A stretch of DNA of 64,000 nt from Muribaculaceae bacterium (GTDB taxonomy: Bacteria > Pseudomonadota > Alphaproteobacteria > Rs-D84). This document shows positions 6,987 through 17,631 of the stretch, piece by piece (the stretch's first letter is position 1; each line of letters opens with the position of its first letter). The stretch is taken from contig JAMPEH010000002.1 in NCBI GenBank assembly GCA_023665245.1, forward strand, positions 1-64,000. Reading direction: 5' to 3'. Under the pieces are notes generated by a model. That model made no database searches. It saw nothing but the letters and a program-made list of their open reading frames with translations, and had not been told where the DNA came from. Position numbers and translations under genes: made by a program.

Positions 6987-8596
6987 TTCAATTTCCTTAT
7001 CTTTCTTTTCACATGCGGAACGACTACCAATCCATCATCTGATAAATCAATTGCACGCGCATACGCAGAACGGGCTGCATCATTATCACCTATATTTACG
7101 TACAAATCCCCCAGGGTTTCAAACAGCGATGAACAACTGTCTGCGACATCACCAACACGCGCCAATAAATCCAAGGCTGCATCATCACCTTCACGGGCGG
7201 CAATAACACGCCCCAATGTGTCCCAGGCAATTAAATCAGATGGACTTTGCCGAACTAATGTCATTGCATATTCATACGCATTTTCAATCTCGCGCCGTTG
7301 CGCGGCCCAGATTTTTGCCTGTAAAGACAATATTTCTGCATCCGCAATTAACACGTCTGCCGCATCATGTAAATCAGATTGTGCCGCGTCCAAATCGCCA
7401 AATGCAAAATGGATTTGCGCCCTGCTCTTTAAGAAAAAGGCACGACCGGTATCTGACAAATTTTTATCTGACAATGCACGATTTACCCGACGTAATGCCG
7501 TGCGATGATTACCATTTTGGATATGATACGCAATAATATTATTTATCGCCGGCACAAATAACGGGTTGCTATCTGCAACACGTTCCATATCCCGAACATC
7601 CCCAGATTTTTCCGCACGACGCAATGTGGCAAACGAATAAAACGGACTGGATGGTTCAATTCTGTCAAAATAACGTGCCCAATCGCCATTATTATTAAAG
7701 AAAAACTGGCCCAGATAATAATTAATCGCATTGCTGTCGTATGGCGCTGTTGCTGTAATTTCGGCAAATCGCAATAATAACACCGCCAAATCGGAATACA
7801 TCATGATTTGTGTGTGTGATACGCTTTGAATCAAACTGAAAGACAATGCATTTTTATATCCAGAATACGTCGCCCAATCCGGCACACTGTCAAATTCTAA
7901 CATAAACATTCCACCCGGACGCATGGTAAAATTATCACGCAGACTGGCGGCGGCATCTGTCAGATTATTATGGCGATAAAATGACATTATATATAAATAA
8001 TCATTTATATTCATAAAGTCTGCATGCACGTTTGCAAACGCCTGGGCGGCCTGGTCTATATCGCCTGTTTCGGCATAAATTTGACCACGCACAAACGATT
8101 TATATGATGCATTTGTCGGCAAATTGTCGATAAACTTTAACGCATCTGTGACACGTTTTGTCGCAACAGATGACCATATACGCAATGGCGCAGATAATGC
8201 GGATTCATCCCCTTTGTGACGGCGATATAATTCATCCCAATTGCCGCTATCTACCAAATACGCATCATATATCAGACGGGCAGGCACAGACTTTTCATCG
8301 CCCAATGTTTTTGCATCGACCGGTAATTTGCCACTTAAAAATTCAGACATATACCGTACGCCCTGCACTGTTGTGTGCGCAACATCGGCAAACATGTTTG
8401 AAAATTCAACCGCCCGTTCAAAATCATTGACATAAATCGCATGCTGGGCCGCCAGAAATGCCCCATATTTTGTCGTGGGCTGTGCGGTGATTTCCGATGT
8501 TTTTTTATTAAAATCGTGTTTAAACATAATTGTGCCGGTCGCAACCAATGCCGCGATTAAACCAGCGCTGATAAATAAAGATTCTGTTTTTTTCAT
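6983..8596 (-). CDS. Membrane-anchored tetratricopeptide-repeat protein
   Basis: 537 residues. One N-terminal membrane helix (LFISAGLIAALVATGTIMF) is followed by a periplasmic part made almost entirely of helical repeats; the clearest TPR units are near residues 380-420, 420-455 and 495-525 (for example ETLGDLYVNIGDNDAARSAY). This fold scaffolds protein complexes, and I see no enzyme motif. It is translationally coupled to gpsA. The start lies 27 bases from the divergent rsmG start, so both promoters overlap. Function unknown. Confidence 0.75.
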   Translation of the reverse strand: MKKTESLFISAGLIAALVATGTIMFKHDFNKKTSEITAQPTTKYGAFLAAQHAIYVNDFERAVEFSNMFADVAHTTVQGVRYMSEFLSGKLPVDAKTLGDEKSVPARLIYDAYLVDSGNWDELYRRHKGDESALSAPLRIWSSVATKRVTDALKFIDNLPTNASYKSFVRGQIYAETGDIDQAAQAFANVHADFMNINDYLYIMSFYRHNNLTDAAASLRDNFTMRPGGMFMLEFDSVPDWATYSGYKNALSFSLIQSVSHTQIMMYSDLAVLLLRFAEITATAPYDSNAINYYLGQFFFNNNGDWARYFDRIEPSSPFYSFATLRRAEKSGDVRDMERVADSNPLFVPAINNIIAYHIQNGNHRTALRRVNRALSDKNLSDTGRAFFLKSRAQIHFAFGDLDAAQSDLHDAADVLIADAEILSLQAKIWAAQRREIENAYEYAMTLVRQSPSDLIAWDTLGRVIAAREGDDAALDLLARVGDVADSCSSLFETLGDLYVNIGDNDAARSAYARAIDLSDDGLVVVPHVKRKIRKLK

Positions 8597-8623
8597 TGCG
8601 AAAAATATGCTACAATAATATTC

Positions 8624-9184
8624 ATGAATAATAAAGCGAAATTTGACAGATATGCAGCCATGCTGCGTGATTGGTCGGATCGGATGAATCTGGTCGCCCC
8701 CAGCACATTAAACGACATCGAAACGCGGCATTTTGCCGACAGTGCACAATTGGCCGACGTATTACCACAGGACGTCAAAGTAATTGATTTAGGCAGTGGT
8801 GCCGGTTTCCCGGGCATTGTTTTGGCAATATTGGGTTGGGATGTGACGTGTATTGAATCAATCGGCAAAAAGGTATCGTTTTTACAGGCGGTCAAAGAAG
8901 ATTTAAAACTGGACAATCTGACAATTTATCATGGTCGGGTTGAAGATTTTGTCCGGCTTTTACCGGAAAATTCGACAAATTTTGTATTCACGGCACGCGC
9001 ATTTGCACCACTGATAAAAATTTTAGACTATGTTGCCAAGACAAAATGCCGGCTTTTTTTACTAAAAGGCCGGGAAATCGAGGTTGAGGTTGCAACCGCC
9101 AAACAGAAATATAAATTTGACTATAAATTAACCCCGTCACGCACGGGCGACGGGTTTATAATTTCTATTCAAAATTGCCGGTAA
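8624..9184 (+). CDS. rsmG: 16S rRNA (guanine-N7-)-methyltransferase RsmG
   Basis: 186 residues. The SAM-binding motif I is VIDLGSGAGFPGIVLAI and the acidic motif follows in VTCIESIGKKVSFLQAV, the standard layout of RsmG (GidB), which makes m7G527 in 16S rRNA. The segment RHFADSAQL near the N terminus is also typical. A -10 like TACAAT ends seven bases before the ATG, with no ribosome binding site, so the mRNA is probably leaderless. rsmG upstream of parA-parB is a common alphaproteobacterial order; here a parS-like site and an inverted lipoprotein gene lie between. Confidence 0.92.
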   Translation: MNNKAKFDRYAAMLRDWSDRMNLVAPSTLNDIETRHFADSAQLADVLPQDVKVIDLGSGAGFPGIVLAILGWDVTCIESIGKKVSFLQAVKEDLKLDNLTIYHGRVEDFVRLLPENSTNFVFTARAFAPLIKILDYVAKTKCRLFLLKGREIEVEVATAKQKYKFDYKLTPSRTGDGFIISIQNCR

Positions 9185-9197
9185 TTTCACGTGAAAT
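9184..9197. promoter_or_regulatory. parS-like ParB binding site
   Basis: ATTTCACGTGAAAT is a perfect 14-base palindrome. Its centre TTTCACGTGAAA equals the core of the bacterial parS consensus TGTTTCACGTGAAACA. It sits at the rsmG stop codon, about 1.1 kb from parA. No other copy was noticed in the window. Confidence 0.75.
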
Positions 9198-9216
9198 AAA
9201 AAATATCTGTATGATT

Positions 9217-10143
9217 TTACCGTGTAATTGCAAATCTGTTAAAAAATTGCATTTTATCCGTATCAACTGCCTTGGCAACGATAGAATTAATACTGTCAAT
9301 CAGGTTCTGACGACCCGCGAATGACGCACTGTTAAAAATATCCACATCGCCCAGCGTTGTTTCAAATGTCCACAACGGCCCCCACATATCCAGTGTTGGA
9401 TTATAAAACGACGATACGTGTGCCAGTGCCATCGGCGTATAAAAACTTTCATCCGGCGAATTATACGCCTTTTTCATAGTATGTGTATAATATCCGCGAT
9501 TAACCGCACCGGTCAGGCTTTCTAGCGAATATTTGATAACGGCATCTGCAATCATTGGATTGCAATAATTTACCGGCCACGACAGATTATATTTCTGCAT
9601 TATTGATGTGATTGCAGAATCTGCATGTACAATAAACATCTTTTTAGATGGATAACATTCACCTGTTTCGTAATGATAATCCATTGCCTCTATTATTTCA
9701 CTGGCCGGGGCCATTGTTTCGTTCATCGCAGCAATTTTTGCAGAAACAAACGGTGAATAAGGCTTCTTATTGTGCACATATTCATATTTTCTGGCATGTT
9801 CCATTTCATGACGCTTGTTCAAGCGAAACAAATCATTATTAACCTTGCAATAGCGTTTAATCAAAGCGTTTTTTGAATTCGTGCGAAAATATTTTACCGT
9901 CACAGTGTTTGACCCACTAAAATAAACACCGCCGGCCCCACGTTCACATAAATCCTTGAAATTATCATCCGTCACATCAATTGTATCAACACGAAATTTC
10001 AATTCGGGACGTTTATAAACATAAACTATATGTTTTTTGGGTTTTGCAGGTTGTTGTTTGTCATTATTATCACATGATGCCAACGGTCCAACACCAAACA
10101 GACCAAACGCAATTAATAAAGAGTATAAATATTTCTTTTTCAT
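9217..10143 (-). CDS. Lipoprotein with HExxH zinc-metalloprotease motif
   Basis: 308 residues. The signal peptide ends in lipobox LASC; the next residue is Asp, which in enterics retains lipoproteins at the inner membrane. Around residue 112 the sequence RHEMEHARKYEYVHNK contains HExxH, and an acidic stretch (APASEIIEAMDYHYETGE) about 35-55 residues later could give a third zinc ligand. A periplasmic peptidase is the inference; I do not recognise the family. A near-consensus promoter ends seven bases before the ATG. The gene is inverted relative to rsmG and parA-parB and interrupts that conserved group, so it is likely a later insertion. Confidence 0.65.
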   Translation of the reverse strand: MKKKYLYSLLIAFGLFGVGPLASCDNNDKQQPAKPKKHIVYVYKRPELKFRVDTIDVTDDNFKDLCERGAGGVYFSGSNTVTVKYFRTNSKNALIKRYCKVNNDLFRLNKRHEMEHARKYEYVHNKKPYSPFVSAKIAAMNETMAPASEIIEAMDYHYETGECYPSKKMFIVHADSAITSIMQKYNLSWPVNYCNPMIADAVIKYSLESLTGAVNRGYYTHTMKKAYNSPDESFYTPMALAHVSSFYNPTLDMWGPLWTFETTLGDVDIFNSASFAGRQNLIDSINSIVAKAVDTDKMQFFNRFAITR

Positions 10144-10150
10144 ACTGTAT

Positions 10151-10178
10151 ATTATAGCCCAAAATTATATTTTGTCAA
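10151..10178 (-). promoter_or_regulatory. Promoter of the lipoprotein protease, predicted leaderless
   Basis: On the minus strand TTGACA (10173-10178), 16-base spacer, TATAAT (10151-10156). The -10 ends seven bases before the ATG at 10143, and no Shine-Dalgarno sequence is present. Confidence 0.75.
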
Positions 10179-10268
10179 TTATTAAAATAACTATTTCACA
10201 CAAAATACCATATAATATATTGTTTTTATTATGATTTTTATTTTAAAAACATGTTATTGTTTAAACTC

Positions 10269-10297
10269 TTGACCGAATCGAGAGGTTTTAATATGGT
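10269..10297 (+). promoter_or_regulatory. parAB promoter
   Basis: TTGACC (10269-10274), 17-base spacer, TATGGT (10292-10297), about 38 bases before the parA start; an AAGGA sequence lies between. Confidence 0.6.
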
Positions 10298-10334
10298 ACC
10301 TGATATAAAAGACAAGGAACAGGATTTTATATAA

Positions 10335-11108
10335 ATGACACGTATAATTGCATTTGCAAATCAAAAGGGCGGGGTTGGAAAAACAACCACCGCAATTAAT
10401 ATTGGCGCATCATTGGCCGCCGTAAAAAAACGAGTATTATTAATAGATTTAGACTCACAAGGTAATGCAGGAACAGGCCTGGGATTTGTGCGCAGTGCAC
10501 ATCGCCAAAGTGTTTATGGTGTTATCATGGGTACCGCCAATGCGGCCGACAATATTTTAACGACTGCGGTTCCTGGCTTGCATTTTATGCCATCTACACA
10601 GGCGTTGGCCGGGGCCGAGGTTGATTTATTAGACATGGATAACCGTGAATACCGTTTGCGTGACGCACTGGCGACAATTTTACAGCATTATGATTATGTT
10701 TTATTAGACTGTCCGCCGGCATTGGGATATATAACACTGAACGCGTTAACAACCGCAGATTCTGTTATTGTACCGTTGCAATGCGAATTCTTTGCACTGG
10801 AAGGCGTGCAACACCTGGTTAACACCATTGGCGAAATTCAAAAGAAATGGAATCCAGGCTTAAATATATTGGGCATGCTGTTGACCATGTATACGAAAAA
10901 TCAGAGTCTGACACGTGCCGTTGAAGACGATGTGCGCAATACATTTGGCGATACCGTATTTAAAACAGTTATTCCGCGTAATGTTCGCGTATCAGAGGCA
11001 CCAAGCCACGGCAAGCCGGCCTTATTTTATGACTTTAATTCCACCGGCGCCCAGGCATATTTGCGTGTTGCGACAGAATTAATTAATAAATTAGAGCAGG
11101 GGGTATAA
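10335..11108 (+). CDS. parA: Chromosome partitioning ATPase ParA
   Basis: 257 residues. The deviant Walker A motif is KGGVGKTTTAINIG with the early lysine of the MinD/ParA group, Walker A' is LLIDLDSQGNAGTGLG and Walker B is YVLLDCPPALG. ParA dimers on the nucleoid form a gradient that moves ParB-parS complexes toward the pole. parB starts two bases after the stop, so they form one operon. A parS-like palindrome lies at 9184-9197. The length and lack of an N-terminal DNA-binding domain are typical of chromosomal, type Ib ParA. Confidence 0.95.
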   Translation: MTRIIAFANQKGGVGKTTTAINIGASLAAVKKRVLLIDLDSQGNAGTGLGFVRSAHRQSVYGVIMGTANAADNILTTAVPGLHFMPSTQALAGAEVDLLDMDNREYRLRDALATILQHYDYVLLDCPPALGYITLNALTTADSVIVPLQCEFFALEGVQHLVNTIGEIQKKWNPGLNILGMLLTMYTKNQSLTRAVEDDVRNTFGDTVFKTVIPRNVRVSEAPSHGKPALFYDFNSTGAQAYLRVATELINKLEQGV

Positions 11109-11110
11109 CC

Positions 11111-11998
11111 ATGGCAACAAAATTTGGATTGGGACGTGGTCTGTCAGATTTAAAAGAAGAAATGGGAACAATTCCAGATATTTCCATCCTGACAGGAACA
11201 GAACGCGTTGTTGTAAAACAAATTCCATTGGTACAAATTGGTGCAAACCCAGACCAGCCACGCAAGACGTTTACAGATAATGAATTGACGGAACTGGCCG
11301 CATCCATCCGCGAAAAGGGTGTTTTGTCCCCAATAATCTTGCGCAGTGTGACAGGTCGCCCGTACATGTATGAAATCGTGGCCGGCGAACGTCGCTATCG
11401 TGCCGCAAAAATGGCAGGACTGAACGAAATCCCGGCATTGGTAAAAACACTGTCTAATGAAAACGCGATGGAAATCGCATTAATTGAAAATGTACAGCGC
11501 GAAAACCTGAATCCGATAGAAGAGGGCGCGGCATACAAAAACTTGATGGAAAAATGCGGATATGAAATCGCCGACGTTTGCCGGCTGATTGGCAAATCTG
11601 AAAGTTATATTCGCAACAAAATGCGTCTGGACGGATTGCCAGATGATGTCAAAGAAATGGCCGCATCAGGCAAATTAACATCATCGCATATTACCGCAAT
11701 TGCTGTTGCAGATAATCCATCTGATCTGGCACACCAGATTATTGATGGTAATTTATCTGTGGCAGAAACATCCAAATTGGTAAAGCGTGCGCCACGTTCC
11801 AATTTGCGCCGTACATTTACGGACAAAACAATGAATCCGGACACGGTGCATGATATTGAATCACGGGTACGTGATGCATTGGGCGTGACGGTAAAACTGA
11901 TTGAACGTCGCGGTGGGGCAGGCCAATTGGTTTTGACGTTTGCGACGCGTGTCCAATTGCAAGAACTGGTTGAAAAAATAACCAATAAAATGAATTAA
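11111..11998 (+). CDS. parB: Chromosome partitioning protein ParB
   Basis: 295 residues. The CTPase/N-engagement region is near residues 38-140 with the conserved NPDQPRKTF and GERRYRAAKMAGL motifs and ENVQRENLNPIEE. The helix-turn-helix (DVCRLIGKSESYIRNKMRL) follows, and a C-terminal dimerisation domain ends the protein. ParB loads on parS, spreads as a CTP-dependent clamp and is moved by ParA. ATG follows the parA stop by two bases. An intrinsic terminator closes the operon. Confidence 0.95.
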   Translation: MATKFGLGRGLSDLKEEMGTIPDISILTGTERVVVKQIPLVQIGANPDQPRKTFTDNELTELAASIREKGVLSPIILRSVTGRPYMYEIVAGERRYRAAKMAGLNEIPALVKTLSNENAMEIALIENVQRENLNPIEEGAAYKNLMEKCGYEIADVCRLIGKSESYIRNKMRLDGLPDDVKEMAASGKLTSSHITAIAVADNPSDLAHQIIDGNLSVAETSKLVKRAPRSNLRRTFTDKTMNPDTVHDIESRVRDALGVTVKLIERRGGAGQLVLTFATRVQLQELVEKITNKMN

Positions 11999-12010
11999 AA
12001 ATATATCAAA

Positions 12011-12036
12011 AAAGGCCGGTAAATGCCGGCCTTTTT
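12011..12036 (+). terminator. parAB terminator
   Basis: AGGCCGG/CCGGCCT stem with a T run, 13 bases after the parB stop. Confidence 0.85.
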
Positions 12037-12116
12037 AGTGCCAAAATTTTTATGTTAAAATTGTTGCGAACCACGCCTTTATCGTGTATTGTTTATACAT
12101 AATAAAAGGGATTATT

Positions 12117-12317
12117 ATGGACGATAAAAAACTATCTTTTGAAGAAGCATACAAACAATTAATTGACCTGGTAAAAAAAATGGAATCTGGCGAATTGTCT
12201 TTGGCGGATTCTGTTGCCGCATATGAACAAGGTATTAAATTAAAAGCATATTGTGAACAATTATTAAAAGAAGCCGAATTAAAAATCGAAACATTAAAGG
12301 CACCAACAGCGGCATAA
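12117..12317 (+). CDS. xseB: Exodeoxyribonuclease VII small subunit
   Basis: 66 residues, starting MDDKKLSFEEAYKQLIDLVK, a clear XseB sequence (the usual motif is SFEEAL..LE.IV..LE.GEL.L), followed here by MESGELSLADSVAAYEQGIKLKAYC. The start at 12117 follows an AAAAGGG ribosome binding site; an upstream in-frame ATG at 12084 has none. XseB forms multiple copies on one XseA large subunit to degrade single-stranded DNA to oligonucleotides. xseA is not in the window. It is followed 15 bases later by mutS, so the two repair genes are probably cotranscribed. Confidence 0.88.
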   Translation: MDDKKLSFEEAYKQLIDLVKKMESGELSLADSVAAYEQGIKLKAYCEQLLKEAELKIETLKAPTAA

Positions 12318-12332
12318 AAAGGCTAATTTATC

Positions 12333-14888
12333 ATGGCGGATAAGACAAAATTAACCCCTGTCATGCAACAGTATGTTGATATGAAGGCGGAAAATCCAGA
12401 CGCTTTATTAATGTTTCGTCTGGGTGATTTTTACGAGGCATTTTTTGATGACGCCCGCATAATCAGTGAAACATTGTCATTGGTTTTGACGGCACGCGGC
12501 ACAGACGGGGCAGGGGAAAACATCCCGATGTGTGGTATACCATGGCACGCGGCGGATAATTATTTTGGTCGATTGGTTCGCAGTGGTTTTTCCGTTGCAT
12601 TGGTTGAACAAATGGAAACCCCAGCAGAAGCCAAGGCCCGTGGTCATAAAAATATAGAACGCAAGGTTGTTCGCGTTTTAACCCCAGGCACATTGACAGA
12701 TGAAAACTTACTGACACCCAAAAATTCAAATTTCTTGGTCGCAGTTGTCCCAATGCATGGTGACAGATTTGATATCGCGGGATGCGATATATCAACAGGG
12801 GAATTCTTTATCGGTCAAACGTCTGACGTTATTGATGACTTGGTTCGCATTGCCCCAGCCGAAGTTATATATCCAGAGTCTGCGGCAGAACAGGATACAA
12901 TACTGGCCATGCGCAGCGTGTTTAAAACGACACCTGTGTATGAACGCCTGTATGTCCGTGCAGATATTGATAAAATTGTATCGCGCGTATTTGGTGGTGC
13001 CACCAATGCACCATCAAATGCATCGGCAGATAAAAACTGTGATAATGCGATTTGCATGTTGGCAGGATATCTGTTTAACACGCAACGTGATGCAACAATG
13101 ACTTTTCGGGCACCATACGTATATAAATCCGGCCGGCAATTATTAATTGATTCTGCCACATGGAAAAGTCTGGAAATAGACGCCCCCATTAACGACGGTG
13201 GCATTGCATTGATTGATGTTTTGGATAATACCAAGACAGCGGCCGGCGCACGGCGCTTGCGTTCATATTTACGCAATTTATCGGCGGATATTTCTGTTAT
13301 CCAATCCCGCCAGACACATATTGGTCACATGTTGACTAATCCAGATATAATGGCCTCTGTTGGCGCAACATTGTCATCTGTGCCGGATGTTGGGCGCAGT
13401 TTGTCGCGTCTGTTATCAGGGCGGGGCACACCGCGCGATATGCGCAATATTTGTGATTTTCTGTTGGAACTGCCACATGCAAAAAACTTGGGCGCACGCC
13501 TGGATGCGAATTTGGCAGAAAAATTCAATGCAATATCAACACACGATGAATTGGCGTTGACTTTACGGTCGGCATTATCGGACGAATTACCAACATTTTT
13601 CCGTGATGGCGGCGTTATCCGGACTGGATTTGATTTGGCACTGGATAATATGCGCAGTCTGTCGCACGGTGCACGCGAAACGATTGCTGCATTACAATCT
13701 GAATACGCGGCATCAACAGGTGTTAATAATCTGAAAATAAAATACAATAATATTCTGGGATATTTTATAGAAGTGCCATCCGCACGTGCTGATGCGTTAA
13801 TGGTGCCAGATTCTGGATTTATCCACAGACAAAGCATGGCCGGCAATATTCGATTTACAACATCGCGATTGATTGATTTAGACAATGATGTTCGCAGTGC
13901 CGCAGAAAAAGCATCTGGGATAGAGGCAGAGATTATCGCCCGCTTTATCGCACAAATCCGTGATGTATCGGACAGTTTGCTGGCAACCGCAGAACTGTTG
14001 GCAGATTTGGATGTATGGTATTCACTGGCAGTGGTGTCAGACCGTTTTTCATGGGTTCGCCCCCATGTCACCGATGATGTTGCATTTGATATTATTGGCG
14101 GCCGACATCCGGTAATTGAATTTGCACTGCGGGGCCGTGGTGAAAACTTTGTTAAAAATGATTGCAATTTAAACAATCGCAGTATCGCATTGCTGACCGG
14201 GCCAAACATGGCAGGCAAATCAACATATTTGCGCCAAAATGCGTTATTGGTTGTCTTGGCACATCTGGGGTCGTTTGTACCTGCGCAAAGTGCGACAATT
14301 GGCATTTGTGACCAATTATTCAGTCGTGTTGGTGCATCTGACAATCTGGCTGCAGGTCAATCTACATTTATGGTAGAAATGAGCGAGACAGCCAATATCC
14401 TGCGTCGCGCCACAGAACGTTCATTTATAATATTTGATGAAATAGGGCGGGGCACCGCAACCTATGACGGCATGGCAATCGCCCAGGCGGTATTGGAATA
14501 TTTAAATCAAATGCAACCGCGTACATTGTTCGCAACACATTATCATGAACTGACCGCGTTGACGGGTGATACGCCAGATAAATTACAAAATGTATCGTGT
14601 TTGACTATTGATGTTCGCGAACATAACAACGAAATTATATTTATGCACAAAATCGTGGCCGGGGTTGCAAATCGCTCATACGGAATACATGTCGCAAAAA
14701 TGGCCGGGATGCCGGAATTTGTTGTTAAACGCGCAGAAGATGTGTTGGCCGGATTGGAATCACACGCGGTCGCGCTATCCGAAGATGCGCACACATCACA
14801 AACGCCTGCAAAAACTGCCACTGTGCAAAAGTCACGTGTATCAGAGACGCCACGTGGCAACACCGCGCAATTAAACCTGTTTGGATAA
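12333..14888 (+). CDS. mutS: DNA mismatch repair protein MutS
   Basis: 851 residues, standard for MutS1. The N-terminal mismatch-binding domain keeps the F-x-E-like intercalating motif in MFRLGDFYEAFFDDA. The C-terminal ATPase has Walker A in TGPNMAGKSTYLRQ, the signature region SQxTFMVEM type (AGQSTFMVEMSETANIL), Walker B FIIFDEIGRGTATYDG and the ATHYHELTAL switch. It recognises base mismatches and recruits MutL. The gene sits between xseB and truB, with truB starting four bases after the stop. Confidence 0.96.
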   Translation: MADKTKLTPVMQQYVDMKAENPDALLMFRLGDFYEAFFDDARIISETLSLVLTARGTDGAGENIPMCGIPWHAADNYFGRLVRSGFSVALVEQMETPAEAKARGHKNIERKVVRVLTPGTLTDENLLTPKNSNFLVAVVPMHGDRFDIAGCDISTGEFFIGQTSDVIDDLVRIAPAEVIYPESAAEQDTILAMRSVFKTTPVYERLYVRADIDKIVSRVFGGATNAPSNASADKNCDNAICMLAGYLFNTQRDATMTFRAPYVYKSGRQLLIDSATWKSLEIDAPINDGGIALIDVLDNTKTAAGARRLRSYLRNLSADISVIQSRQTHIGHMLTNPDIMASVGATLSSVPDVGRSLSRLLSGRGTPRDMRNICDFLLELPHAKNLGARLDANLAEKFNAISTHDELALTLRSALSDELPTFFRDGGVIRTGFDLALDNMRSLSHGARETIAALQSEYAASTGVNNLKIKYNNILGYFIEVPSARADALMVPDSGFIHRQSMAGNIRFTTSRLIDLDNDVRSAAEKASGIEAEIIARFIAQIRDVSDSLLATAELLADLDVWYSLAVVSDRFSWVRPHVTDDVAFDIIGGRHPVIEFALRGRGENFVKNDCNLNNRSIALLTGPNMAGKSTYLRQNALLVVLAHLGSFVPAQSATIGICDQLFSRVGASDNLAAGQSTFMVEMSETANILRRATERSFIIFDEIGRGTATYDGMAIAQAVLEYLNQMQPRTLFATHYHELTALTGDTPDKLQNVSCLTIDVREHNNEIIFMHKIVAGVANRSYGIHVAKMAGMPEFVVKRAEDVLAGLESHAVALSEDAHTSQTPAKTATVQKSRVSETPRGNTAQLNLFG

Positions 14889-14891
14889 AAA

Positions 14892-15770
14892 ATGTCACAG
14901 GGATGGATAATTTTGGATAAAACATCAGGGCTGTTTTCACGCACAGCCGGTGGACGTGTTGCGCGCATATTTGGCCAGCGTACGGCGGGCCATATTGGCA
15001 CCCTGGACCCAATGGCAACAGGCGTTCTGCCAATTGCAATTGGTTCGGCAACAAAAATAATTCCATTTGTCGAAGATATGCCAGGTGCCGATGAAAAAGA
15101 ATATGATTTTTCCATGCAGTTTGGGGTTGCAACAGACACCCTGGATATCACAGGACGTCAAACACAACGCAACGATTTTGTTCCCGCAGAATCTGACGTA
15201 ATTGCAATATTGGATAAATTTATTGGTGAAATAGACCAAATCCCGCCACAATACAGTGCCGTGCATGTATCTGGGCGCCGCGCGTATGAAATTGCACGGG
15301 GCGGGGCGGTTGCCGATATTCGGCCACGACGCATACGAATTATGTACCTAAAATTTACCGGCCGCCATGGTACATCATGGCATTTTCATGTCAAATGCGG
15401 GCGGGGCACATATGTACGTGCATTGGCACGTGATATCGCAACGAATGTCGGCGCAATCGCAACGGTTGACATGATACGACGAACCCGCACAGGCGCGTTT
15501 GATTTAAAAAATGCCGTACAACTTGATTTTTTGGAAAATCTGGTTAATAATGGCGATGACGTCAGTAAATACCTGATGTCAACAGATTCCGTACTGGGGG
15601 ACATTCCGGTTATGAATCTGAATGATAAATCGGCCAATTTGTATAGAAACGGCGGTTTTATCGAAACGGATGCAAATAATGGTTTAATGCGTGTCTATTC
15701 TGGTGATGTGTTCATTGGTATCGGATGCGTGTTGGACGGTATATTGCGGCCAAAACGAACAATAATATAA
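14892..15770 (+). CDS. truB: tRNA pseudouridine(55) synthase TruB
   Basis: 292 residues. The catalytic motif is intact: [19 protein letters not shown], with Asp38 in GTLDP as the nucleophile, and [11 protein letters not shown] and [15 protein letters not shown] correspond to the later TruB motifs. It makes the pseudouridine of the T loop in tRNAs. truB directly upstream of rpsO is a widespread arrangement and is kept here (19 bases apart). There is no rbfA or pnp neighbour; instead the cluster begins with mutS. Confidence 0.95.
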   Translation: MSQGWIILDKTSGLFSRTAGGRVARIFGQRTAGHIGTLDPMATGVLPIAIGSATKIIPFVEDMPGADEKEYDFSMQFGVATDTLDITGRQTQRNDFVPAESDVIAILDKFIGEIDQIPPQYSAVHVSGRRAYEIARGGAVADIRPRRIRIMYLKFTGRHGTSWHFHVKCGRGTYVRALARDIATNVGAIATVDMIRRTRTGAFDLKNAVQLDFLENLVNNGDDVSKYLMSTDSVLGDIPVMNLNDKSANLYRNGGFIETDANNGLMRVYSGDVFIGIGCVLDGILRPKRTII

Positions 15771-15789
15771 AAAAACAAAAGGAAAACAA

Positions 15790-16062
15790 ATGTCCGTGAC
15801 AAAAGAAAGAAATGCTGAACTGATTAAAGAATTCAAAACCACAGAAAATGACAATGGTGGTTCCGCCGCGGCCCAGGTTGCATTGCTGACAGAACGTATC
15901 CGCAATTTGACCGAACATATGAAGGCCAATCACAAGGATAAACATTCACGTCGTGGTTTGTTGTTGATGGTTAATCGCCGCAAGAAACTGTTGGCGTACA
16001 TCAAGAAAAACAGCGTTGCAGAATACGAAGATTTGATTAAGAAATTAGGTCTGCGTAAATAA
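15790..16062 (+). CDS. rpsO: Small ribosomal subunit protein uS15
   Basis: 90 residues, the normal length. The conserved core includes [18 protein letters not shown] [21 protein letters not shown] (central part), [22 protein letters not shown] and the C-terminal [12 protein letters not shown]. uS15 binds the three-way junction of 16S rRNA helices 20-22 and starts assembly of the platform. It has an AAAAGGAAAAC-type ribosome binding site and is followed by an intrinsic terminator shared with the convergent mreB. Confidence 0.97.
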   Translation: MSVTKERNAELIKEFKTTENDNGGSAAAQVALLTERIRNLTEHMKANHKDKHSRRGLLLMVNRRKKLLAYIKKNSVAEYEDLIKKLGLRK

Positions 16063-16066
16063 AAAA

Positions 16067-16093
16067 ACGCCGGCAAAAATTGCCGGTGTTTTT

Positions 16094-16095
<2 letters not shown>
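16067..16095. terminator. Bidirectional terminator between rpsO and mreB
   Basis: GCCGGCAA/TTGCCGGT stem flanked by an A run and a run of seven T. Confidence 0.85.
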
Positions 16096-17173
<1,078 letters not shown>

Positions 17174-17244
17174 CTATAAAGCCTGCAAGATAAAAAATCA
17201 AGCGGGCCAGTGTCTTTTTTATTTGATTTGCCATATATTTTGAT

Positions 17245-17631
17245 ATGATAAGCCCTATGATAAGAGATACGATAAAAAATCATAAAGACTTTGCGACCAC
17301 CGACACCGACCCATCGGGTCGTTGCGCATTTTTCTTAATCCGGGCCAAGGCGACAAATTTTCCGGGCGATGCACGATACGGACTGGTTGTCACGAAAAAG
17401 AGTTTCCGGCACGCCGTCATGCGCAGTCGGGTTAAACGCATGTTGCGTGATTGGATTGCGTTTAACGAGAAATTAATGTGCCCCGATATGGATTATATCT
17501 TTATTGCGCGGCGCGCAATTGTTGATGCCACCCGCGATGATGGACGCGAGGCGATGCGCAAGGCCCTGGCATATATCCGCCACACCGTGCGTGATGCAAA
17601 ACGCAATGCAAAAAATGCAGACAAATCCTAA
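17245..17631 (+). CDS. rnpA: Ribonuclease P protein component
   Basis: 128 residues (or 124 if the second ATG at 17257 is used; that one follows a TATGAT hexamer by seven bases). The RNR signature is present as RSRVKRMLRDWIAFNE, preceded by ARYGLVVTKKSFRHAVMR, the central cleft region. RnpA binds the pre-tRNA leader and helps the RNase P RNA. The usual upstream partner rpmH is absent: the 100 bases between mreB and rnpA contain only the two divergent promoters. yidD overlaps its 3' end. Confidence 0.93.
   Translation: MISPMIRDTIKNHKDFATTDTDPSGRCAFFLIRAKATNFPGDARYGLVVTKKSFRHAVMRSRVKRMLRDWIAFNEKLMCPDMDYIFIARRAIVDATRDDGREAMRKALAYIRHTVRDAKRNAKNADKS

Noticed and set aside
13325..14344. Long minus-strand frame opposite mutS
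   Set aside because: Antisense shadow of a well-supported coding region, with no recognisable domain.
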